A stretch of 64,000 nt of DNA from Arsenicitalea aurantiaca (GCF_003994485.1 NZ_RZNJ01000001.1:251765-315764); one strand, 5' to 3'; counted from the first letter of the stretch, positions 7,918 through 16,348 are shown. Notes: generated from the letters alone by a model not told the origin. Translations and numbers: made by a program.

Positions 7918-8730
7918 ATGACAGTCCTCAAACGCCTTGCCGCCATTCTCATCGGCCTTATCGCCATTCTCTATCTGGGCGCGACGGGGCTGCTCTTTTT
8001 CCTGCAGCGCGATTTCCAGTACGCCCCGGCAGGGGAGGTGTTCGAGCCCCAGGCCGTGGGCTTTTCGGGCGAGGTCGTAACCATTCCGACCGGTGGCGAC
8101 GAGATCGTCACCGGCTGGTATGCGCCCCCGCGCGACGGGATGCCGGTGATCCTCTATTTCAAGGGCAATGCCGGGAGCTTTTCGGCCGAGCATGTGCGCT
8201 ACCGGGCGTTCAGCGAGGCGGGCTATGGGGTGCTTGCCTTCGACTATCGGGGCTTTCCCGCGTCCCCCGGGGTCTTGAGCGAAGAGAACATCCTCGCCGA
8301 TGCGCTTTCCGCCTATGACTGGCTCGCCCGGGAGGGCCATCCGATCCTCATCTGGGGGCGGTCGCTGGGGTCGGGGCCGGCGAGCTATGTGGCGAGCGTT
8401 CGGGAGGCCGAAGCGCTGCTGCTCGAGACGCCGTTCTATTCGGCGGTGTCGGTGGCTGGCGAGCGCTACGGTTTCCTGCCGGTAGGCTGGCTCATGCACG
8501 ACCAGTTCCGCGTCGACCAATGGATCGGCGAGGTTGCCGAGCCGGTCTTCGTTGCCCATGGCACGGCCGATGAGGTGATCTCGGTGGGCAATGGCGAGCG
8601 GGTGTTCGCGGCGGCGCCGAACGCGGTCGAGCTCTGGATCGAGCCGGGCGGAACGCATGGGGATCTCTGGGCGCGCGGGATCTGGGAGCGCGCTCGCGCG
8701 TTCTTCGAATCGGTCAATCGAGGAGGCTAG
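7918..8730 (+). CDS. Membrane-anchored alpha/beta hydrolase (BEM46/ABHD13-like)
   Basis: A 270-aa protein with an N-terminal hydrophobic anchor (about residues 6-28) and an alpha/beta hydrolase domain. The nucleophile elbow GRSLGSG sits after LIWG. The acidic residue is in AHGTADEVI and the catalytic histidine in GGTHGDLW, so the Ser-Asp-His triad is complete. The overall pattern (VILYFKGNAG oxyanion loop, YRGFPASPG) is that of the BEM46/YfhR group of serine hydrolases, usually membrane-associated and of unknown substrate. The ribosome site is poor and a TTG one codon earlier is possible. The next gene follows within 2 bases, so the two are probably co-transcribed. Confidence 0.85.
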   Translation: MTVLKRLAAILIGLIAILYLGATGLLFFLQRDFQYAPAGEVFEPQAVGFSGEVVTIPTGGDEIVTGWYAPPRDGMPVILYFKGNAGSFSAEHVRYRAFSEAGYGVLAFDYRGFPASPGVLSEENILADALSAYDWLAREGHPILIWGRSLGSGPASYVASVREAEALLLETPFYSAVSVAGERYGFLPVGWLMHDQFRVDQWIGEVAEPVFVAHGTADEVISVGNGERVFAAAPNAVELWIEPGGTHGDLWARGIWERARAFFESVNRGG

Positions 8731-8731
8731 A

Positions 8732-9070
8732 ATGCCGAGATTTCTCGCGATCTTCACCGGGACCGCGGATGTGGCCCGGCGCGCCGAAGCCGAAGGGCGT
8801 GTCAACGAGGCCGAGGGCATGCGGGCCTGGGGCGCGTGGATGGAGGAGCACAAGGACCGCATCGTCGATGCCGGCGGACCATTGGGCAAGACCAAGGCCA
8901 TCTCGCCCCAGGGCATAGCGGACATCACCAATACGGCCGCCGCCTATGTGGTGGTCGAGGCCGAAAGCCATGAGGCGGCCGCAGAGATGTTCCGCGGCCA
9001 CGCCCATTTCACCCATTTCCCGGGCGATTCGGTCGAAGTGATGCCGATCCTGCCAATGCCCGGGCAATAG
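8732..9070 (+). CDS. YCII-like / DGPF-family protein
   Basis: A 112-aa protein predicted to form a ferredoxin-like dimeric alpha/beta barrel. The pattern MPRFLAIFTG, then AWGAWMEEHKD, then GGPLGKTKAISPQG, then AYVVVEAESHEAAAEMF and FPGDSVEVMPI is that of the YCII-related family, small proteins whose conserved histidine and aspartate suggest an enzymatic role that is mostly unassigned. It follows the hydrolase gene directly with a good ribosome site (AGGAGG, 8721-8726), so the pair is an operon. It converges on the minus-strand DUF992 gene with 10 bases between stops. The family call is good; the function is unknown. Confidence 0.8.
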   Translation: MPRFLAIFTGTADVARRAEAEGRVNEAEGMRAWGAWMEEHKDRIVDAGGPLGKTKAISPQGIADITNTAAAYVVVEAESHEAAAEMFRGHAHFTHFPGDSVEVMPILPMPGQ

Positions 9071-9080
9071 CGCGCGCCTC

Positions 9081-9554
9081 TCAGTAGAGGGTGAGGCCGG
9101 CGAGCGCGAGGGAGAGATTGAGCCCGGTCTGGGCCTGGATGGAGAAGGGCTGCAGAGCGAAGCCGCGACGCGAGCCGCCGATCAGCCAGTTCGACCCCAG
9201 CCCGACCCCGATCGTGGCTTCGCCTGAGCCCCCGACATAGCTGCCCGCAAGCGAGCGCGGTCCGACGCGGACATCGGAACCCGAAAAGACGAGCCACTCG
9301 ATCTGGGTGCGCTCGGTGATGCCGATATCGAGGCCGACCTTGGTGATGGTGCCCTCGTAGATCTCGGTGCGGTGGCCCTGGCGGAGGAACCGGCAGGTCA
9401 TGTCCTTGGAGGACACGAAGACGAGCCCGATGCCCGGATCGACCGTGCAGGAGAGGCGGCCGACCTCGATGCGCGTTTCGGCCCGTGCGGCGCCGGCCAT
9501 CAGGCCGGACGCGAGAATGGCGGCAAGGACCGCCGCAATGATGGTTCTGATCAT
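9081..9554 (-). CDS. DUF992 domain exported protein
   Basis: A 157-aa protein with a signal peptide MIRTIIAAVLAAILASG...ARA (cleavage near residue 26) and a mature domain of about 130 aa. Repeated short strands such as RIEVGRLSCTV, GLDIGITERTQIEWLVFSG, LAGSYVGGSGEATIGVGLG and ALQPFSIQAQTGLNLSLAL are the hallmark of DUF992, a beta-rich periplasmic or outer-membrane-associated family almost restricted to alphaproteobacteria. A longer reading frame extends upstream, but its N-terminus would place the signal peptide internally, so the ATG in front of the hydrophobic core is preferred. The function of the family is unknown. Confidence 0.85.
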   Translation of the reverse strand: MIRTIIAAVLAAILASGLMAGAARAETRIEVGRLSCTVDPGIGLVFVSSKDMTCRFLRQGHRTEIYEGTITKVGLDIGITERTQIEWLVFSGSDVRVGPRSLAGSYVGGSGEATIGVGLGSNWLIGGSRRGFALQPFSIQAQTGLNLSLALAGLTLY

Positions 9555-9640
9555 GACATGCCCCCGATTGCGGCCCGCCGGCCGACCCGACCGGAACGGG
9601 CACCCTGAAACCGGCGCCGGAAAACCGGAGCCTTTACGCA

Positions 9641-9668
9641 AAACGCCGCCCCGAGGGGCGGCGCTTTG
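9641..9668 (-). terminator. Rho-independent terminator of rpsU
   Basis: CGCCGCCCC (9644-9652) and GGGGCGGCG (9655-9663) form a stem that is followed on the minus strand by TTTTGCG. It lies 17 bases beyond the rpsU stop codon. Confidence 0.75.
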
Positions 9669-9684
9669 AATTCTGTCGCTCTGC

Positions 9685-9915
9685 TTAGCGGCCCGCGCGG
9701 GCCGGCATGGGCAGGCTGCCTTCGCGCTGAGCGCGCTTGCGCGCGAGCTTGCGGGCGCGACGCACGGCCTCGGCCTTCTGGCGCGCCTTCTTCTCCGAGG
9801 GCTTCTCGTAGTAGTTGCGCAGCTTCATTTCACGGAAGACGCCTTCGCGCTGAAGCTTCTTCTTCAGCGCCCGCAGCGCCTGATCGACATTGTTATCGCG
9901 AACAACTACTTGCAA
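9685..9915 (-). CDS. rpsU: 30S ribosomal protein S21
   Basis: A 76-aa small-subunit protein that helps mRNA recognition. The sequence from [20 protein letters not shown] through [20 protein letters not shown] to the basic tail [14 protein letters not shown] matches S21 end to end. A TTG start was chosen because S21 proteins normally begin (M)[12 protein letters not shown] and an AAAGGG ribosome site lies 9 bases upstream. An ATG at 9993 would add 26 residues not expected in the family. The gene has its own promoter and terminator and stands alone between the DUF992 gene and purK. The extended basic tail is usual in alphaproteobacteria. Confidence 0.92.
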   Translation of the reverse strand: MQVVVRDNNVDQALRALKKKLQREGVFREMKLRNYYEKPSEKKARQKAEAVRRARKLARKRAQREGSLPMPARAGR

Positions 9916-10016
9916 GCGCAACCGCCCTTTCGAAACATACTGATCTGGTTGGAACTGAGCGCCAGGGCCGTAAACCCGGGCACCGACCGGCAAAGCCAGT
10001 CACCGTTGGGCCGCGT

Positions 10017-10045
10017 ATATAGCGCAAGCCCGGGTGGCTGTCCAC
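10017..10045 (-). promoter_or_regulatory. Probable housekeeping promoter of rpsU
   Basis: On the minus strand GTGGAC (10045-10040) is followed after exactly 17 bases by CTATAT (10022-10017), the alphaproteobacterial -10 consensus. Transcription would start near 10010, giving a leader of about 95 bases before the TTG start of rpsU. Confidence 0.6.
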
Positions 10046-10067
10046 TGCGGCAAAGGGCAAAAAATGC

Positions 10068-11165
10068 CTAAAGAGCGCCGGTTTTCACCACGATCCGGTT
10101 GATGTGGCCCATCTTGCGGCCTTCCCGGGCTTCGGCCTTGCCGTAGAAATGGGGCCGCGTGGCGGCAGCGAGGTTGGTTGCATCGGCGAAGACCTCGTCG
10201 CCGATTAGATTTTCCATCACGACATCTGCAAGGCGAGTCGGATCCCCCAGCGGCCAGTCGCAGACGGCGCGAATGTGCTGCTCGAACTGGTCGGTGACGC
10301 AGACCGCCTCGGTCCAGTGGCCTGAATTGTGCACGCGCGGGGCGATCTCGTTGACCAGAAGGGTCGGGCGGGGGGCGCCGGGCACGACGAAGAACTCGAC
10401 CCCGAGCACCCCGACATAATCGAGCGCGATGACGATGGCGCGCGCCGCCCGGCTCGCATGGAGCGCCAGGGCGGGCGGAATATCGGCGGGCACCGTGCTG
10501 GTCTTGAGGATATGGTGGCGGTGGACGTTCTCGGCGGGGGCGAAATCGCGGACCTCGCCGCGACGGTTGCGCGCGACGACGACGGAGATTTCCTTTTCGA
10601 AGGGCACGAAGGCCTCAAGCACGAGCGGCTTGGGGGACAGGGCCTCGAACGCGGCCTCGGCGTCCCCGGGCGCATCGATGCGCACCTGGCCCTTGCCATC
10701 ATAGCCCATGCGGGTGGTCTTGAGGACCGACGGCGTGCCGAGCTCGGCGATGGCGGCGTGCAGATCGGCAAGCGTATCGACCGGACGGAAGGGCGCGACG
10801 GCGATGTTGCGTTTTTGCAGGAACGTCTTTTCGGCAAGCCGGTCCTGCGCAATCGCGAGGGGTTCGGCGCCGGGACGGAGCGGCTTGCGGGTCGCAAGGA
10901 AACGTGCCGTCGCGGCGGGGACGTTCTCGAACTCATAGGTGACGACGTCGACCGCGTCCGCGAATCGGGCGAGGGCTTCCTCATCCTCATAGGCCGCGAC
11001 CGTCTTGTGGGGGGTAACCTCGAAGGCGGGGCTCTGCGGATCGGGGCAGTAGATATGGGTGCGCATGCCCAGCCGGCTTGCCGCGAGCGAGAGCATGCGG
11101 CCGAGCTGCCCGCCGCCCAATATGCCGATCATGCTGCCCTGGCGCAGGGGTGTGGGCTCAGTCAT
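10068..11165 (-). CDS. purK: N5-carboxyaminoimidazole ribonucleotide synthase
   Basis: A 365-aa ATP-grasp enzyme that carboxylates aminoimidazole ribonucleotide in de novo purine synthesis. The N-terminus [17 protein letters not shown] is the preATP-grasp dinucleotide-like fold. [14 protein letters not shown] is the ATP-binding strand and glycine loop, and [19 protein letters not shown] is the conserved catalytic segment. The ATG overlaps the purE stop (ATGACTGA), so both are translated together. The pair supplies the PurK plus class I PurE route. Upstream in-frame codons are excluded because they would read through purE. The call is secure. Confidence 0.95.
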   Translation of the reverse strand: MTEPTPLRQGSMIGILGGGQLGRMLSLAASRLGMRTHIYCPDPQSPAFEVTPHKTVAAYEDEEALARFADAVDVVTYEFENVPAATARFLATRKPLRPGAEPLAIAQDRLAEKTFLQKRNIAVAPFRPVDTLADLHAAIAELGTPSVLKTTRMGYDGKGQVRIDAPGDAEAAFEALSPKPLVLEAFVPFEKEISVVVARNRRGEVRDFAPAENVHRHHILKTSTVPADIPPALALHASRAARAIVIALDYVGVLGVEFFVVPGAPRPTLLVNEIAPRVHNSGHWTEAVCVTDQFEQHIRAVCDWPLGDPTRLADVVMENLIGDEVFADATNLAAATRPHFYGKAEAREGRKMGHINRIVVKTGAL

Positions 11166-11652
11166 CATCCACCGGGAAGAGGGGCACGGCTTCGGCCTGC
11201 TCGCGCCGGAAGGCTTCAAGCGCGACGTCGATCTCGGGGTCTGAAAGCGCGAGCACGGCTGCAGCAAGGAGCGCGGCATTGGTGGCGCCGGCCTCGCCGA
11301 TGGCAAGGGTGCCGACCGGAATGCCGGCCGGCATCTGCACGATGGAAAGCAGGCTGTCCTGCCCCGAAAGGGCCTTGGAGCGTGCCGGCACCCCGAAGAC
11401 CGGCAGCGTGGTCATCGACGCGATCATGCCGGGGAGATGGGCTGCGCCCCCGGCCCCGGCGATGATCACCTTGAAGCCGTCCGCCTTGGCGCGGGTGGCA
11501 AAATCGATCAGCCGTTCGGGCGTCCTGTGCGCCGAGACGATGCGGGCCTCATACTCGATCTTCAGCGTGTCGAGCGTTTCGGCGGCGTGGCGCATGGTTG
11601 GCCAGTCGGACTGGCTGCCCATGACGATGGCCACGGGTGGAGACGTCAGCAT
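11158..11652 (-). CDS. purE: N5-carboxyaminoimidazole ribonucleotide mutase
   Basis: A 164-aa enzyme that moves the carboxyl group made by PurK to C4 of the imidazole ring. [16 protein letters not shown] is the conserved phosphate and nucleotide loop, [12 protein letters not shown] carries the catalytic histidine, and [20 protein letters not shown] is the third signature. Its length and motifs fit class I PurE. An upstream in-frame start exists (11679), but the family begins close to the chosen ATG, which has GGGGGT ahead of it. It precedes and overlaps purK by eight bases. The cytoplasmic octamer is known for the family. Confidence 0.95.
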   Translation of the reverse strand: MLTSPPVAIVMGSQSDWPTMRHAAETLDTLKIEYEARIVSAHRTPERLIDFATRAKADGFKVIIAGAGGAAHLPGMIASMTTLPVFGVPARSKALSGQDSLLSIVQMPAGIPVGTLAIGEAGATNAALLAAAVLALSDPEIDVALEAFRREQAEAVPLFPVDDD

Positions 11653-11724
11653 CGCGACCAGACCCCCGAGCAGGTGCAAAGCGCGCGTTTAGCCCAAATT
11701 CCGCCACGCTTCAACCCGGGGCGG

Positions 11725-11940
11725 TCACGCGATGATGTCGGGCAGGAGGAAGGATTCGAGCTTCACGATCCTGTCCTTGAGCGTGAGCTTTCGCTTCTTG
11801 AGCCGCTGCAGGAGCATCGGATCGGCAAGGCCGGAGGCCGAAAGGGTGTGGATGGCGGCATCGAGATCGGCGTGTTCCTGCCGCTTGGCGGCCAGTTCGA
11901 GCCCGAATGCGGCCTCCTGCTCCTTGGTGAGGGTAAACAT
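11725..11940 (-). CDS. YdcH/DUF465 family protein
   Basis: A 71-aa helical protein with the DUF465 pattern: an acidic helical first half (EHADLDAAIHTLSA) followed by a basic helix LQRLKKRKLTLKDRIVKLES. Such proteins form short antiparallel helical hairpins and their role is unknown. ATG 11940 is chosen because the family starts near MFTLTKEQE; upstream in-frame codons lack support. A second DUF465 gene is divergently placed 160 bases away, so the two may derive from one another. The gene follows the purE start by 72 bases but is transcribed away from the second copy. Confidence 0.75.
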   Translation of the reverse strand: MFTLTKEQEAAFGLELAAKRQEHADLDAAIHTLSASGLADPMLLQRLKKRKLTLKDRIVKLESFLLPDIIA

Positions 11941-12103
11941 GACGGCCGCTTCCGGGAGGTTTGTGATGGATCGGAGCACGGGCCCATTGGGTTGGTCATG
12001 AGGCGGGCCGGCTGGGGTTCATTCAAGCCGCTGCGAGGCCCGTCGACAAGTTGCGAAATATTTGTGACGATCACTTCGTCCACAATGCTTGAAAGGAGTT
12101 GTC

Positions 12104-12274
12104 ATGACGACTGAAGGCCACATCGCTGCCCTGGAGCGGCGTCACCAGGAACTGGAGCGGCAGATCGAGCAGGAACGCGGACATCTTACCCCCGACGACC
12201 TGAAGATCGCTGCCCTCAAGCGTAAGAAGCTCGAAGTCAAAGACGAACTCACAAGGATAACGGCCCCAGCCTGA
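12104..12274 (+). CDS. YdcH/DUF465 family protein (second copy)
   Basis: A 56-aa helical protein. IAALERRHQELERQIEQE followed by LKIAALKRKKLEVKDELTR is the DUF465 hairpin, shorter at the N-terminus than its divergent neighbour. An AAAGGAG ribosome site ends 5 bases before the ATG. A strong bidirectional terminator follows. The basic KRKKLxxKDxL helix is the conserved part of the family. Function unknown. Confidence 0.78.
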   Translation: MTTEGHIAALERRHQELERQIEQERGHLTPDDLKIAALKRKKLEVKDELTRITAPA

Positions 12275-12280
12275 GATTGA

Positions 12281-12330
12281 TGCGCCTTCCGGCGCAGGGA
12301 CAGGCCACGGCAGACGCCGTGGCCTTCTTG
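12281..12330. terminator. Two hairpins between convergent genes
   Basis: TGCGCC-TTCC-GGCGCA (12281-12296) is followed by a perfect 9-bp stem GGCCACGGC (12303-12311) / GCCGTGGCC (12316-12324) with an AGAC loop and TTCTT after it. The second hairpin is a good terminator for the plus-strand DUF465 gene and may also serve the convergent exporter gene. Confidence 0.75.
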
Positions 12331-12340
12331 CATTTCAGGG

Positions 12341-13099
12341 TCAGGCGAGGAACGTGCCCATCACCCCGTCATAGATGAGCTTGAGGGCGAGAAGGAAGAC
12401 GAGCCAGTAGGCGAGCCGGTAAAAGAGCGCCGCGGAAATCCGCCGCACCAGCCATACCCCGAAGAGCGTCGCGACGACGCCGACCGGCGCCAGGATCGCC
12501 GAGACCTGGAGATTGGCGACCGAGAGCTGGCCCAGCGAGTAGTAGGGCAGGAGCTTGGCCGCGTTGACGATGGCAAAGAAGAAGGCCGCAGTGCCCGCGA
12601 AGACTGCTGGGGTGAGCTTCTGGGGAAGGACATAGATCTGGTAGGGCGGGCTGCCGGCATGGCTGATGAAGCTGGTGAAGCCGGCGACCGCGCCCCAGAA
12701 CCAGCCCCAGGGCCGAGAGGGGGGAAGCCCCTCTAGCTTCTTGCGCAGGGGCAACCACGCATCAAGGATGAAGACGAGCGTGATGACGCCGATGGCGAGC
12801 CGGACGGCGGGCTCGCTGACGGTCGCCGAGAGCGCCCAGCCGATCACCGTGCCGACGGCTGCGCCGGGCAGGAGAATCCAGAGGATGTGCCAGTTGACGT
12901 CGCGCCGGTAGGACCAGACGGCGATCGCGTCCATGGCGAGCAGTACCGGCAGCATCATGCCAGCGGCCTCGCGGGCGGGCATGACGAGGGTGAGCAGCGG
13001 GACCCCGATGACGCCTAGACTGCCGAGGAGCCCGGCCTTGCTGAGCCCGACGATGATCACCGCCGCGATGGCGACGGACCAGAAGACCGGATCGTGCAT
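12341..13099 (-). CDS. TauE/SafE family anion exporter
   Basis: A 252-aa protein with about eight hydrophobic helices. The first repeat carries the signature GLSKAGLLGSLGVIGVPLL and the second SHAGSPPYQIYVLPQKLTP, the two halves of the internally duplicated TauE/SafE family. Members export sulfite, sulfoacetate or other small organic anions across the inner membrane. The middle holds a cytoplasmic loop (LRKKLEGLPPSRPWG). The neighbours give no substrate clue. It starts close to and divergent from the region upstream of map. Confidence 0.85.
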   Translation of the reverse strand: MHDPVFWSVAIAAVIIVGLSKAGLLGSLGVIGVPLLTLVMPAREAAGMMLPVLLAMDAIAVWSYRRDVNWHILWILLPGAAVGTVIGWALSATVSEPAVRLAIGVITLVFILDAWLPLRKKLEGLPPSRPWGWFWGAVAGFTSFISHAGSPPYQIYVLPQKLTPAVFAGTAAFFFAIVNAAKLLPYYSLGQLSVANLQVSAILAPVGVVATLFGVWLVRRISAALFYRLAYWLVFLLALKLIYDGVMGTFLA

Positions 13100-13231
13100 T
13101 GGATTGGCCGAAAAAAGGAAGGTGCGCCAGTGGCACCCGGCCGCGTGCTGCTGTCAAGCCCCGGGCGCGCGGTTGCGGGACGCGCCGATCGCGGGTATTG
13201 CCCGAGCCGGCGGAGCGGCAAAGGGATTGGC

Positions 13232-13981
13232 ATGACCATTTCGAACGAAGAGGAATTGCGGCTTCTGCGCGAGATCGGGCGGATCGTCGCCAATGTGCTG
13301 GCGGCGATGGGCAAGGCGATCGAGCCGGGGATGACGACGGGAGAACTTGATGCCATTGGGCGCAGGCTGCTCGAGGCGGAGGGCGCGCGTTCGGCGCCCG
13401 AGCTCATCTATGCCTTTCCCGGGGCGACCTGCATCAGCGTCAACGAGGAAATCGCCCATGGCGTGCCCGGGCGGCGCCGGCTGATGCGCGGCGATCTCGT
13501 CAATATCGACGTCTCGGCGGAAAAGGACGGGTTCTTCGCCGATACCGGCGCCTCGTTCTTCGTGCCGCCGGCGAGCAAGGCAACCGAGCGGCTCTGCCGG
13601 GACGGGCGGCGCGCCATGTGGGCGGGGATAGGCGCGGTCGGCGCGGAACGCCCGCTTTCAGGTATCGGGCAAGCCATCGGCGCCTTCGCGCGCAAGAACC
13701 GCTATACGCTGGTGAGGAATCTTGCGAGCCACGGGGTCGGCCGCTCGCTGCATGAGGCGCCGACGGAAATCGCGACCTGGCCGGACCGGTCGGAACGTCG
13801 GGTGATGAAGGAGGGGATGGTGTTTACCATCGAGCCCTTCCTCTCGACCGGAGCGGAATGGGCCGAGGATGGCGATGCGCCCTGGACGCTCTTGAGCGAG
13901 CCGCGTGCGCCGACGGTCCAATACGAGCATACGCTCGTGGTCACGCGCACCGGCGCGCTGGTCGTGACGCTGGCGGACTGA
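13232..13981 (+). CDS. map: Type I methionine aminopeptidase
   Basis: A 249-aa cytoplasmic metalloprotease that removes initiator methionine. Metal ligands are visible in order: VNIDVSAEKDGFFADTGASF (two Asp), NLASHGVGRSLHEAP (His), TIEPFLS (Glu) and YEHTLVVT (Glu). The short type I form lacks an N-terminal zinc finger. ATG 13232 was chosen because the family begins near I-x-x-x-x-E-x-x-x-x-R; about 46 upstream in-frame codons have no conserved content and overlap the divergent exporter's start. As many alphaproteobacteria carry more than one map gene, this may not be the only copy. The enzyme call is secure. Confidence 0.92.
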   Translation: MTISNEEELRLLREIGRIVANVLAAMGKAIEPGMTTGELDAIGRRLLEAEGARSAPELIYAFPGATCISVNEEIAHGVPGRRRLMRGDLVNIDVSAEKDGFFADTGASFFVPPASKATERLCRDGRRAMWAGIGAVGAERPLSGIGQAIGAFARKNRYTLVRNLASHGVGRSLHEAPTEIATWPDRSERRVMKEGMVFTIEPFLSTGAEWAEDGDAPWTLLSEPRAPTVQYEHTLVVTRTGALVVTLAD

Positions 13982-13983
13982 GG

Positions 13984-14006
13984 GGCCGGCGGGCGTGCCG
14001 CCGGCC
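13984..14006. terminator. Perfect 9-bp hairpin between convergent map and trcR
   Basis: GGCCGGCGG (13984-13992), a 5-base loop, and CCGCCGGCC (13998-14006). There is no T-run on either side, so it may work bidirectionally with Rho help. Confidence 0.55.
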
Positions 14007-14013
14007 AACAGGC

Positions 14014-14727
14014 CTATTGATCGTCGTCCGACTTCAGCGACTTGAGCTTGGCGAAGACGGATTCGGCGTCGATGGCTTCCTCGCGCTCGGCGCGACCACC
14101 ATCATGCTCGTCCGAGCCCGGCTGGTTGCGGGCGTTCGAGCTTGCGAGTGCCTCCTCGGCGGTAAGGAGCATCGTGCCCTGATCGGCTTCGTCGGGGCCG
14201 GCAGCGCCCTTGGACGCGCGCTTGACCTCGAGGTCGAGATCGATCTGGCTGCAGAGGCCGAGGGTGACCGGATCCATCGCGGCGAGGTTCGCGGTATTCC
14301 AGTGCGTACCCTCGCGAACAGAATCGATGGTCGACTTGGTCGTGCCCACGAGACGCATGATCTGCGCGTCCTTGAGCTCGGGATGGTTCCGGATCAGCCA
14401 TTTGATGGCGTTCGGACGCTCGTTGCGGCGCGAGATCGGGGTGTAACGCGGACCCTTGCGCTTGGCGGCGGCCACGCGAACCTTCGGCTCTGACATCTTC
14501 ATGCGATAATTGGGATCGGCCTCGGCCTTGGCGATCTCCTCACGCGTCAGCTGACCGTTCTGGATCGGGTTCACGCCCATGATGCCGCCAGCGACGTCGC
14601 CATCGGCGACGCCCTGCACCTCGAGCGGATGCAGCGAGCAGAAGGCCGCGATCTGCTCGAAGGAGAGCGCGGTGTTGTCGACGAGCCAGACAGCAGTCGC
14701 CTTGGGCATCAAGAGGGGCGTGGCCAT
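14014..14727 (-). CDS. trcR: DUF1013 cell-cycle transcriptional regulator TrcR
   Basis: A 237-aa protein matching the alphaproteobacterial DUF1013 family throughout. The segments LMPKATAVWLVDNTALSFEQ, FCSLHPLEVQGVADGDVA, GPRYTPISRRNERPNAIKWL and IMRLVGTTKSTIDSVR are its conserved blocks. The last looks like a helix-turn-helix. Members were linked to cell-cycle transcription in Caulobacter-type bacteria. The C-terminal 50 residues are acidic and variable. It lies convergent to map, and 143 bases downstream of a quinone oxidoreductase gene on the same strand. The family call is firm; the regulon is not known from the sequence. Confidence 0.88.
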   Translation of the reverse strand: MATPLLMPKATAVWLVDNTALSFEQIAAFCSLHPLEVQGVADGDVAGGIMGVNPIQNGQLTREEIAKAEADPNYRMKMSEPKVRVAAAKRKGPRYTPISRRNERPNAIKWLIRNHPELKDAQIMRLVGTTKSTIDSVREGTHWNTANLAAMDPVTLGLCSQIDLDLEVKRASKGAAGPDEADQGTMLLTAEEALASSNARNQPGSDEHDGGRAEREEAIDAESVFAKLKSLKSDDDQ

Positions 14728-14870
14728 GAATATATCTCTCTGTCAGTGCGGCCCGGGATCTTCCGGTCCGCCCGCCTCTTGCTTCATTGCTGAGGGGAAC
14801 AGGGTGAATATATGGTTTTCACGCCCCAACTGCAACGGCTTTGTCCCCGCCCGGGCCCGACCGGTCGGGT

Positions 14871-15911
14871 TCAAGCGGTTGTCTCGAGGCTTTCACCCCA
14901 GGGGGTAACGAGGACCAGCTTGCCGTGATTGCTGCGGGTTTCCATGCGGCGATGGGCTTCGGCAGCTTCAGCGAGCGGCAGGATGGCGATGCGGGGGGCA
15001 TTGATGCGGCCCTCGGCGAAGCCGGGCCAGATGCGGTGGACGAGGCTTGCGGCGATCTCGGCCTTGAGCGCGCTCGATTGCGGGCGCAGGGTGGACCCGA
15101 AGATGGTCGCCTGGCGGCCGAGGAGCCGGCCGATGTCGAGCTCGGAGCGTGCCCCGTCGAGGCCCGCGAGCTGGATGATGGTGCCGAAGCGGGCAAGGGC
15201 GCGAAGGTTCTTGTCGAGCATGTCTCCGCCCGCGATTGAGATGATCCGGCCGACACCCTCCCCGCCGGTGAGGGCCTTCGCGGCTTCCGGAAAATCCTTG
15301 CGCGTATGGATGATGACGTCCGATGCCCCGAGGCTGCGGGCGTAGTCGGCCTTTTCCTCGCTCGAGACGACCGCGATCGGGCGCGCACCGAGCCAGCGGG
15401 AAATCTGGATGGCGGCGCCGCCGATGCCGCCCGCGGCGCCATGGATCAGGACGCTCATGCCCGCCTGCAGCCCCGAGCGCATGACGAGGGTCTGCTGGAC
15501 GGTGAAGAAGGTCTCCGGGATCGCCGCGCCGGAGAGCAGGTCGAGGCCCGGGGGGAGCGGAACGACCTGGCCGGAAGGTATGGTGACGAATTCGGCATAG
15601 CCCCCGCCATTGCAGAGCGCGACGACGCGGGCGCCGATCTCATGCCCCGAGACGCCCTCGCCAAGGCTTGCGATTTCCCCCGAAACCTCGAGCCCGGGGA
15701 GCGGGGACGCCCCCGGAGGCGGGTCGTAGCGGCCGAGCCGCTGCATGACGTCGGGATAGTTGATGCCCGCGGCGGCGACGCGCACCAGCACCTCCCCGGG
15801 GCCGGGCTCGGGCAGGGGCACCGTGCGGGGCTGCAGACTTTCGGGGCCGCCGGGCGTGGCGACAGCGATCGCGGTCATGGTCATCGGCGCGGCGGTGGGA
15901 GTGGGGTGCAT
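14871..15911 (-). CDS. NAD(P)H quinone oxidoreductase (zinc-free MDR family)
   Basis: A medium-chain dehydrogenase/reductase of up to 346 aa. GAAGGIGGAAIQISRWLGA is the NADPH-binding Rossmann loop (AAxGGxG type), preceded by the substrate domain PGGPESLQPRTVPLPEPGPG. The zinc ligands of alcohol dehydrogenases are absent, and GINYPDVMQRLGRYDPPPGA is characteristic of the quinone oxidoreductase/PIG3 branch. It probably reduces quinones or enones. The first 9-11 residues (HPTPTAAP) look dispensable, so the true start may be ATG 15884 or 15878. It is divergent from the DUF1192 gene. Confidence 0.88.
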   Translation of the reverse strand: MHPTPTAAPMTMTAIAVATPGGPESLQPRTVPLPEPGPGEVLVRVAAAGINYPDVMQRLGRYDPPPGASPLPGLEVSGEIASLGEGVSGHEIGARVVALCNGGGYAEFVTIPSGQVVPLPPGLDLLSGAAIPETFFTVQQTLVMRSGLQAGMSVLIHGAAGGIGGAAIQISRWLGARPIAVVSSEEKADYARSLGASDVIIHTRKDFPEAAKALTGGEGVGRIISIAGGDMLDKNLRALARFGTIIQLAGLDGARSELDIGRLLGRQATIFGSTLRPQSSALKAEIAASLVHRIWPGFAEGRINAPRIAILPLAEAAEAHRRMETRSNHGKLVLVTPWGESLETTA

Positions 15912-15985
15912 GGTCGGGCTCTCGGCTGCTGGCTCTTGCCCTGGGGGCAGGAGCGGTCTTCAATGGTGCGCCAAAGGAGAATGCG

Positions 15986-16171
15986 ATGGAAGAGGAAGAG
16001 GTTCGCCGCAAGCTGACGCGGCATGAGGTGGGCATGGGGCTCGATGCCATGTCGGTGGAGGAACTGGAGGCGCGGATATTAATGCTCGAGGCCGAGATCG
16101 TCCGCCTCAAGGAGGCGATCGCGGCGCGGGCTGAAACGCGCTCGGCCGCCGAGGCGCTGTTCCGGCTCTGA
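15986..16171 (+). CDS. DUF1192 family protein
   Basis: A 61-aa protein. GMGLDAMSVEELEARILMLE is the DUF1192 core, continued as an amphipathic helix (AEIVRLKEAIAAR) that could dimerise as a coiled coil. The family is restricted to alphaproteobacteria and has no assigned function. AAAGGAGA directly upstream (ending 5 bases before the ATG) supports the start. It is followed by a small-RNA-like region and then a DUF1465 gene. Confidence 0.85.
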   Translation: MEEEEVRRKLTRHEVGMGLDAMSVEELEARILMLEAEIVRLKEAIAARAETRSAAEALFRL

Positions 16172-16249
16172 TCGGCAGGTGGCAGATCGGGGTAAGGTTA
16201 AGAAAGAGATGCCCATTAACGCGCAATTAAGGTTCAATTGCTTATGGTG

Positions 16250-16345
16250 AGGGTGTCCGGATCTTCTGGATGTGCAGAGTGGTTCTCCCTCTGTTTGACG
16301 CCTCCCTGTTAACTTTTGAGAGCCGTTTCGACGGCTCTTTTTTCT
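16250..16345 (+). ncRNA. Predicted trans-acting sRNA with two anti-Shine-Dalgarno loops
   Basis: This 304-base gap contains no gene but shows three consecutive stem-loops. The first is CCGGA-TCT-TCTGG (16257-16269). The second is CAGAG / CTCTG (16275-16279 / 16289-16293), with a loop reading TGGTTCTCC. The third is GTTTGAC / GTTAAC (16293-16313) with loop GCCTCCCT. A terminator with a TTCG loop and T-run ends it. Loops rich in CUCC exposed in a short RNA are the hallmark of Hfq-dependent sRNAs that pair with ribosome-binding sites, and the CGCCUCCCUG block reminds me of the alpha-r8/MmgR group (Rfam suhB family) of Rhizobiales. The start near 16250 is a guess, as no clear promoter is visible. 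Confidence 0.55.
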
Positions 16346-16348
16346 TTT
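16319..16348 (+). terminator. Rho-independent terminator of the sRNA
   Basis: AGAGCCGT-TTCG-ACGGCTCT (16319-16338) is a perfect 8-bp stem with a TTCG tetraloop. TTTTTT, C and TTTT follow it. Confidence 0.85.
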
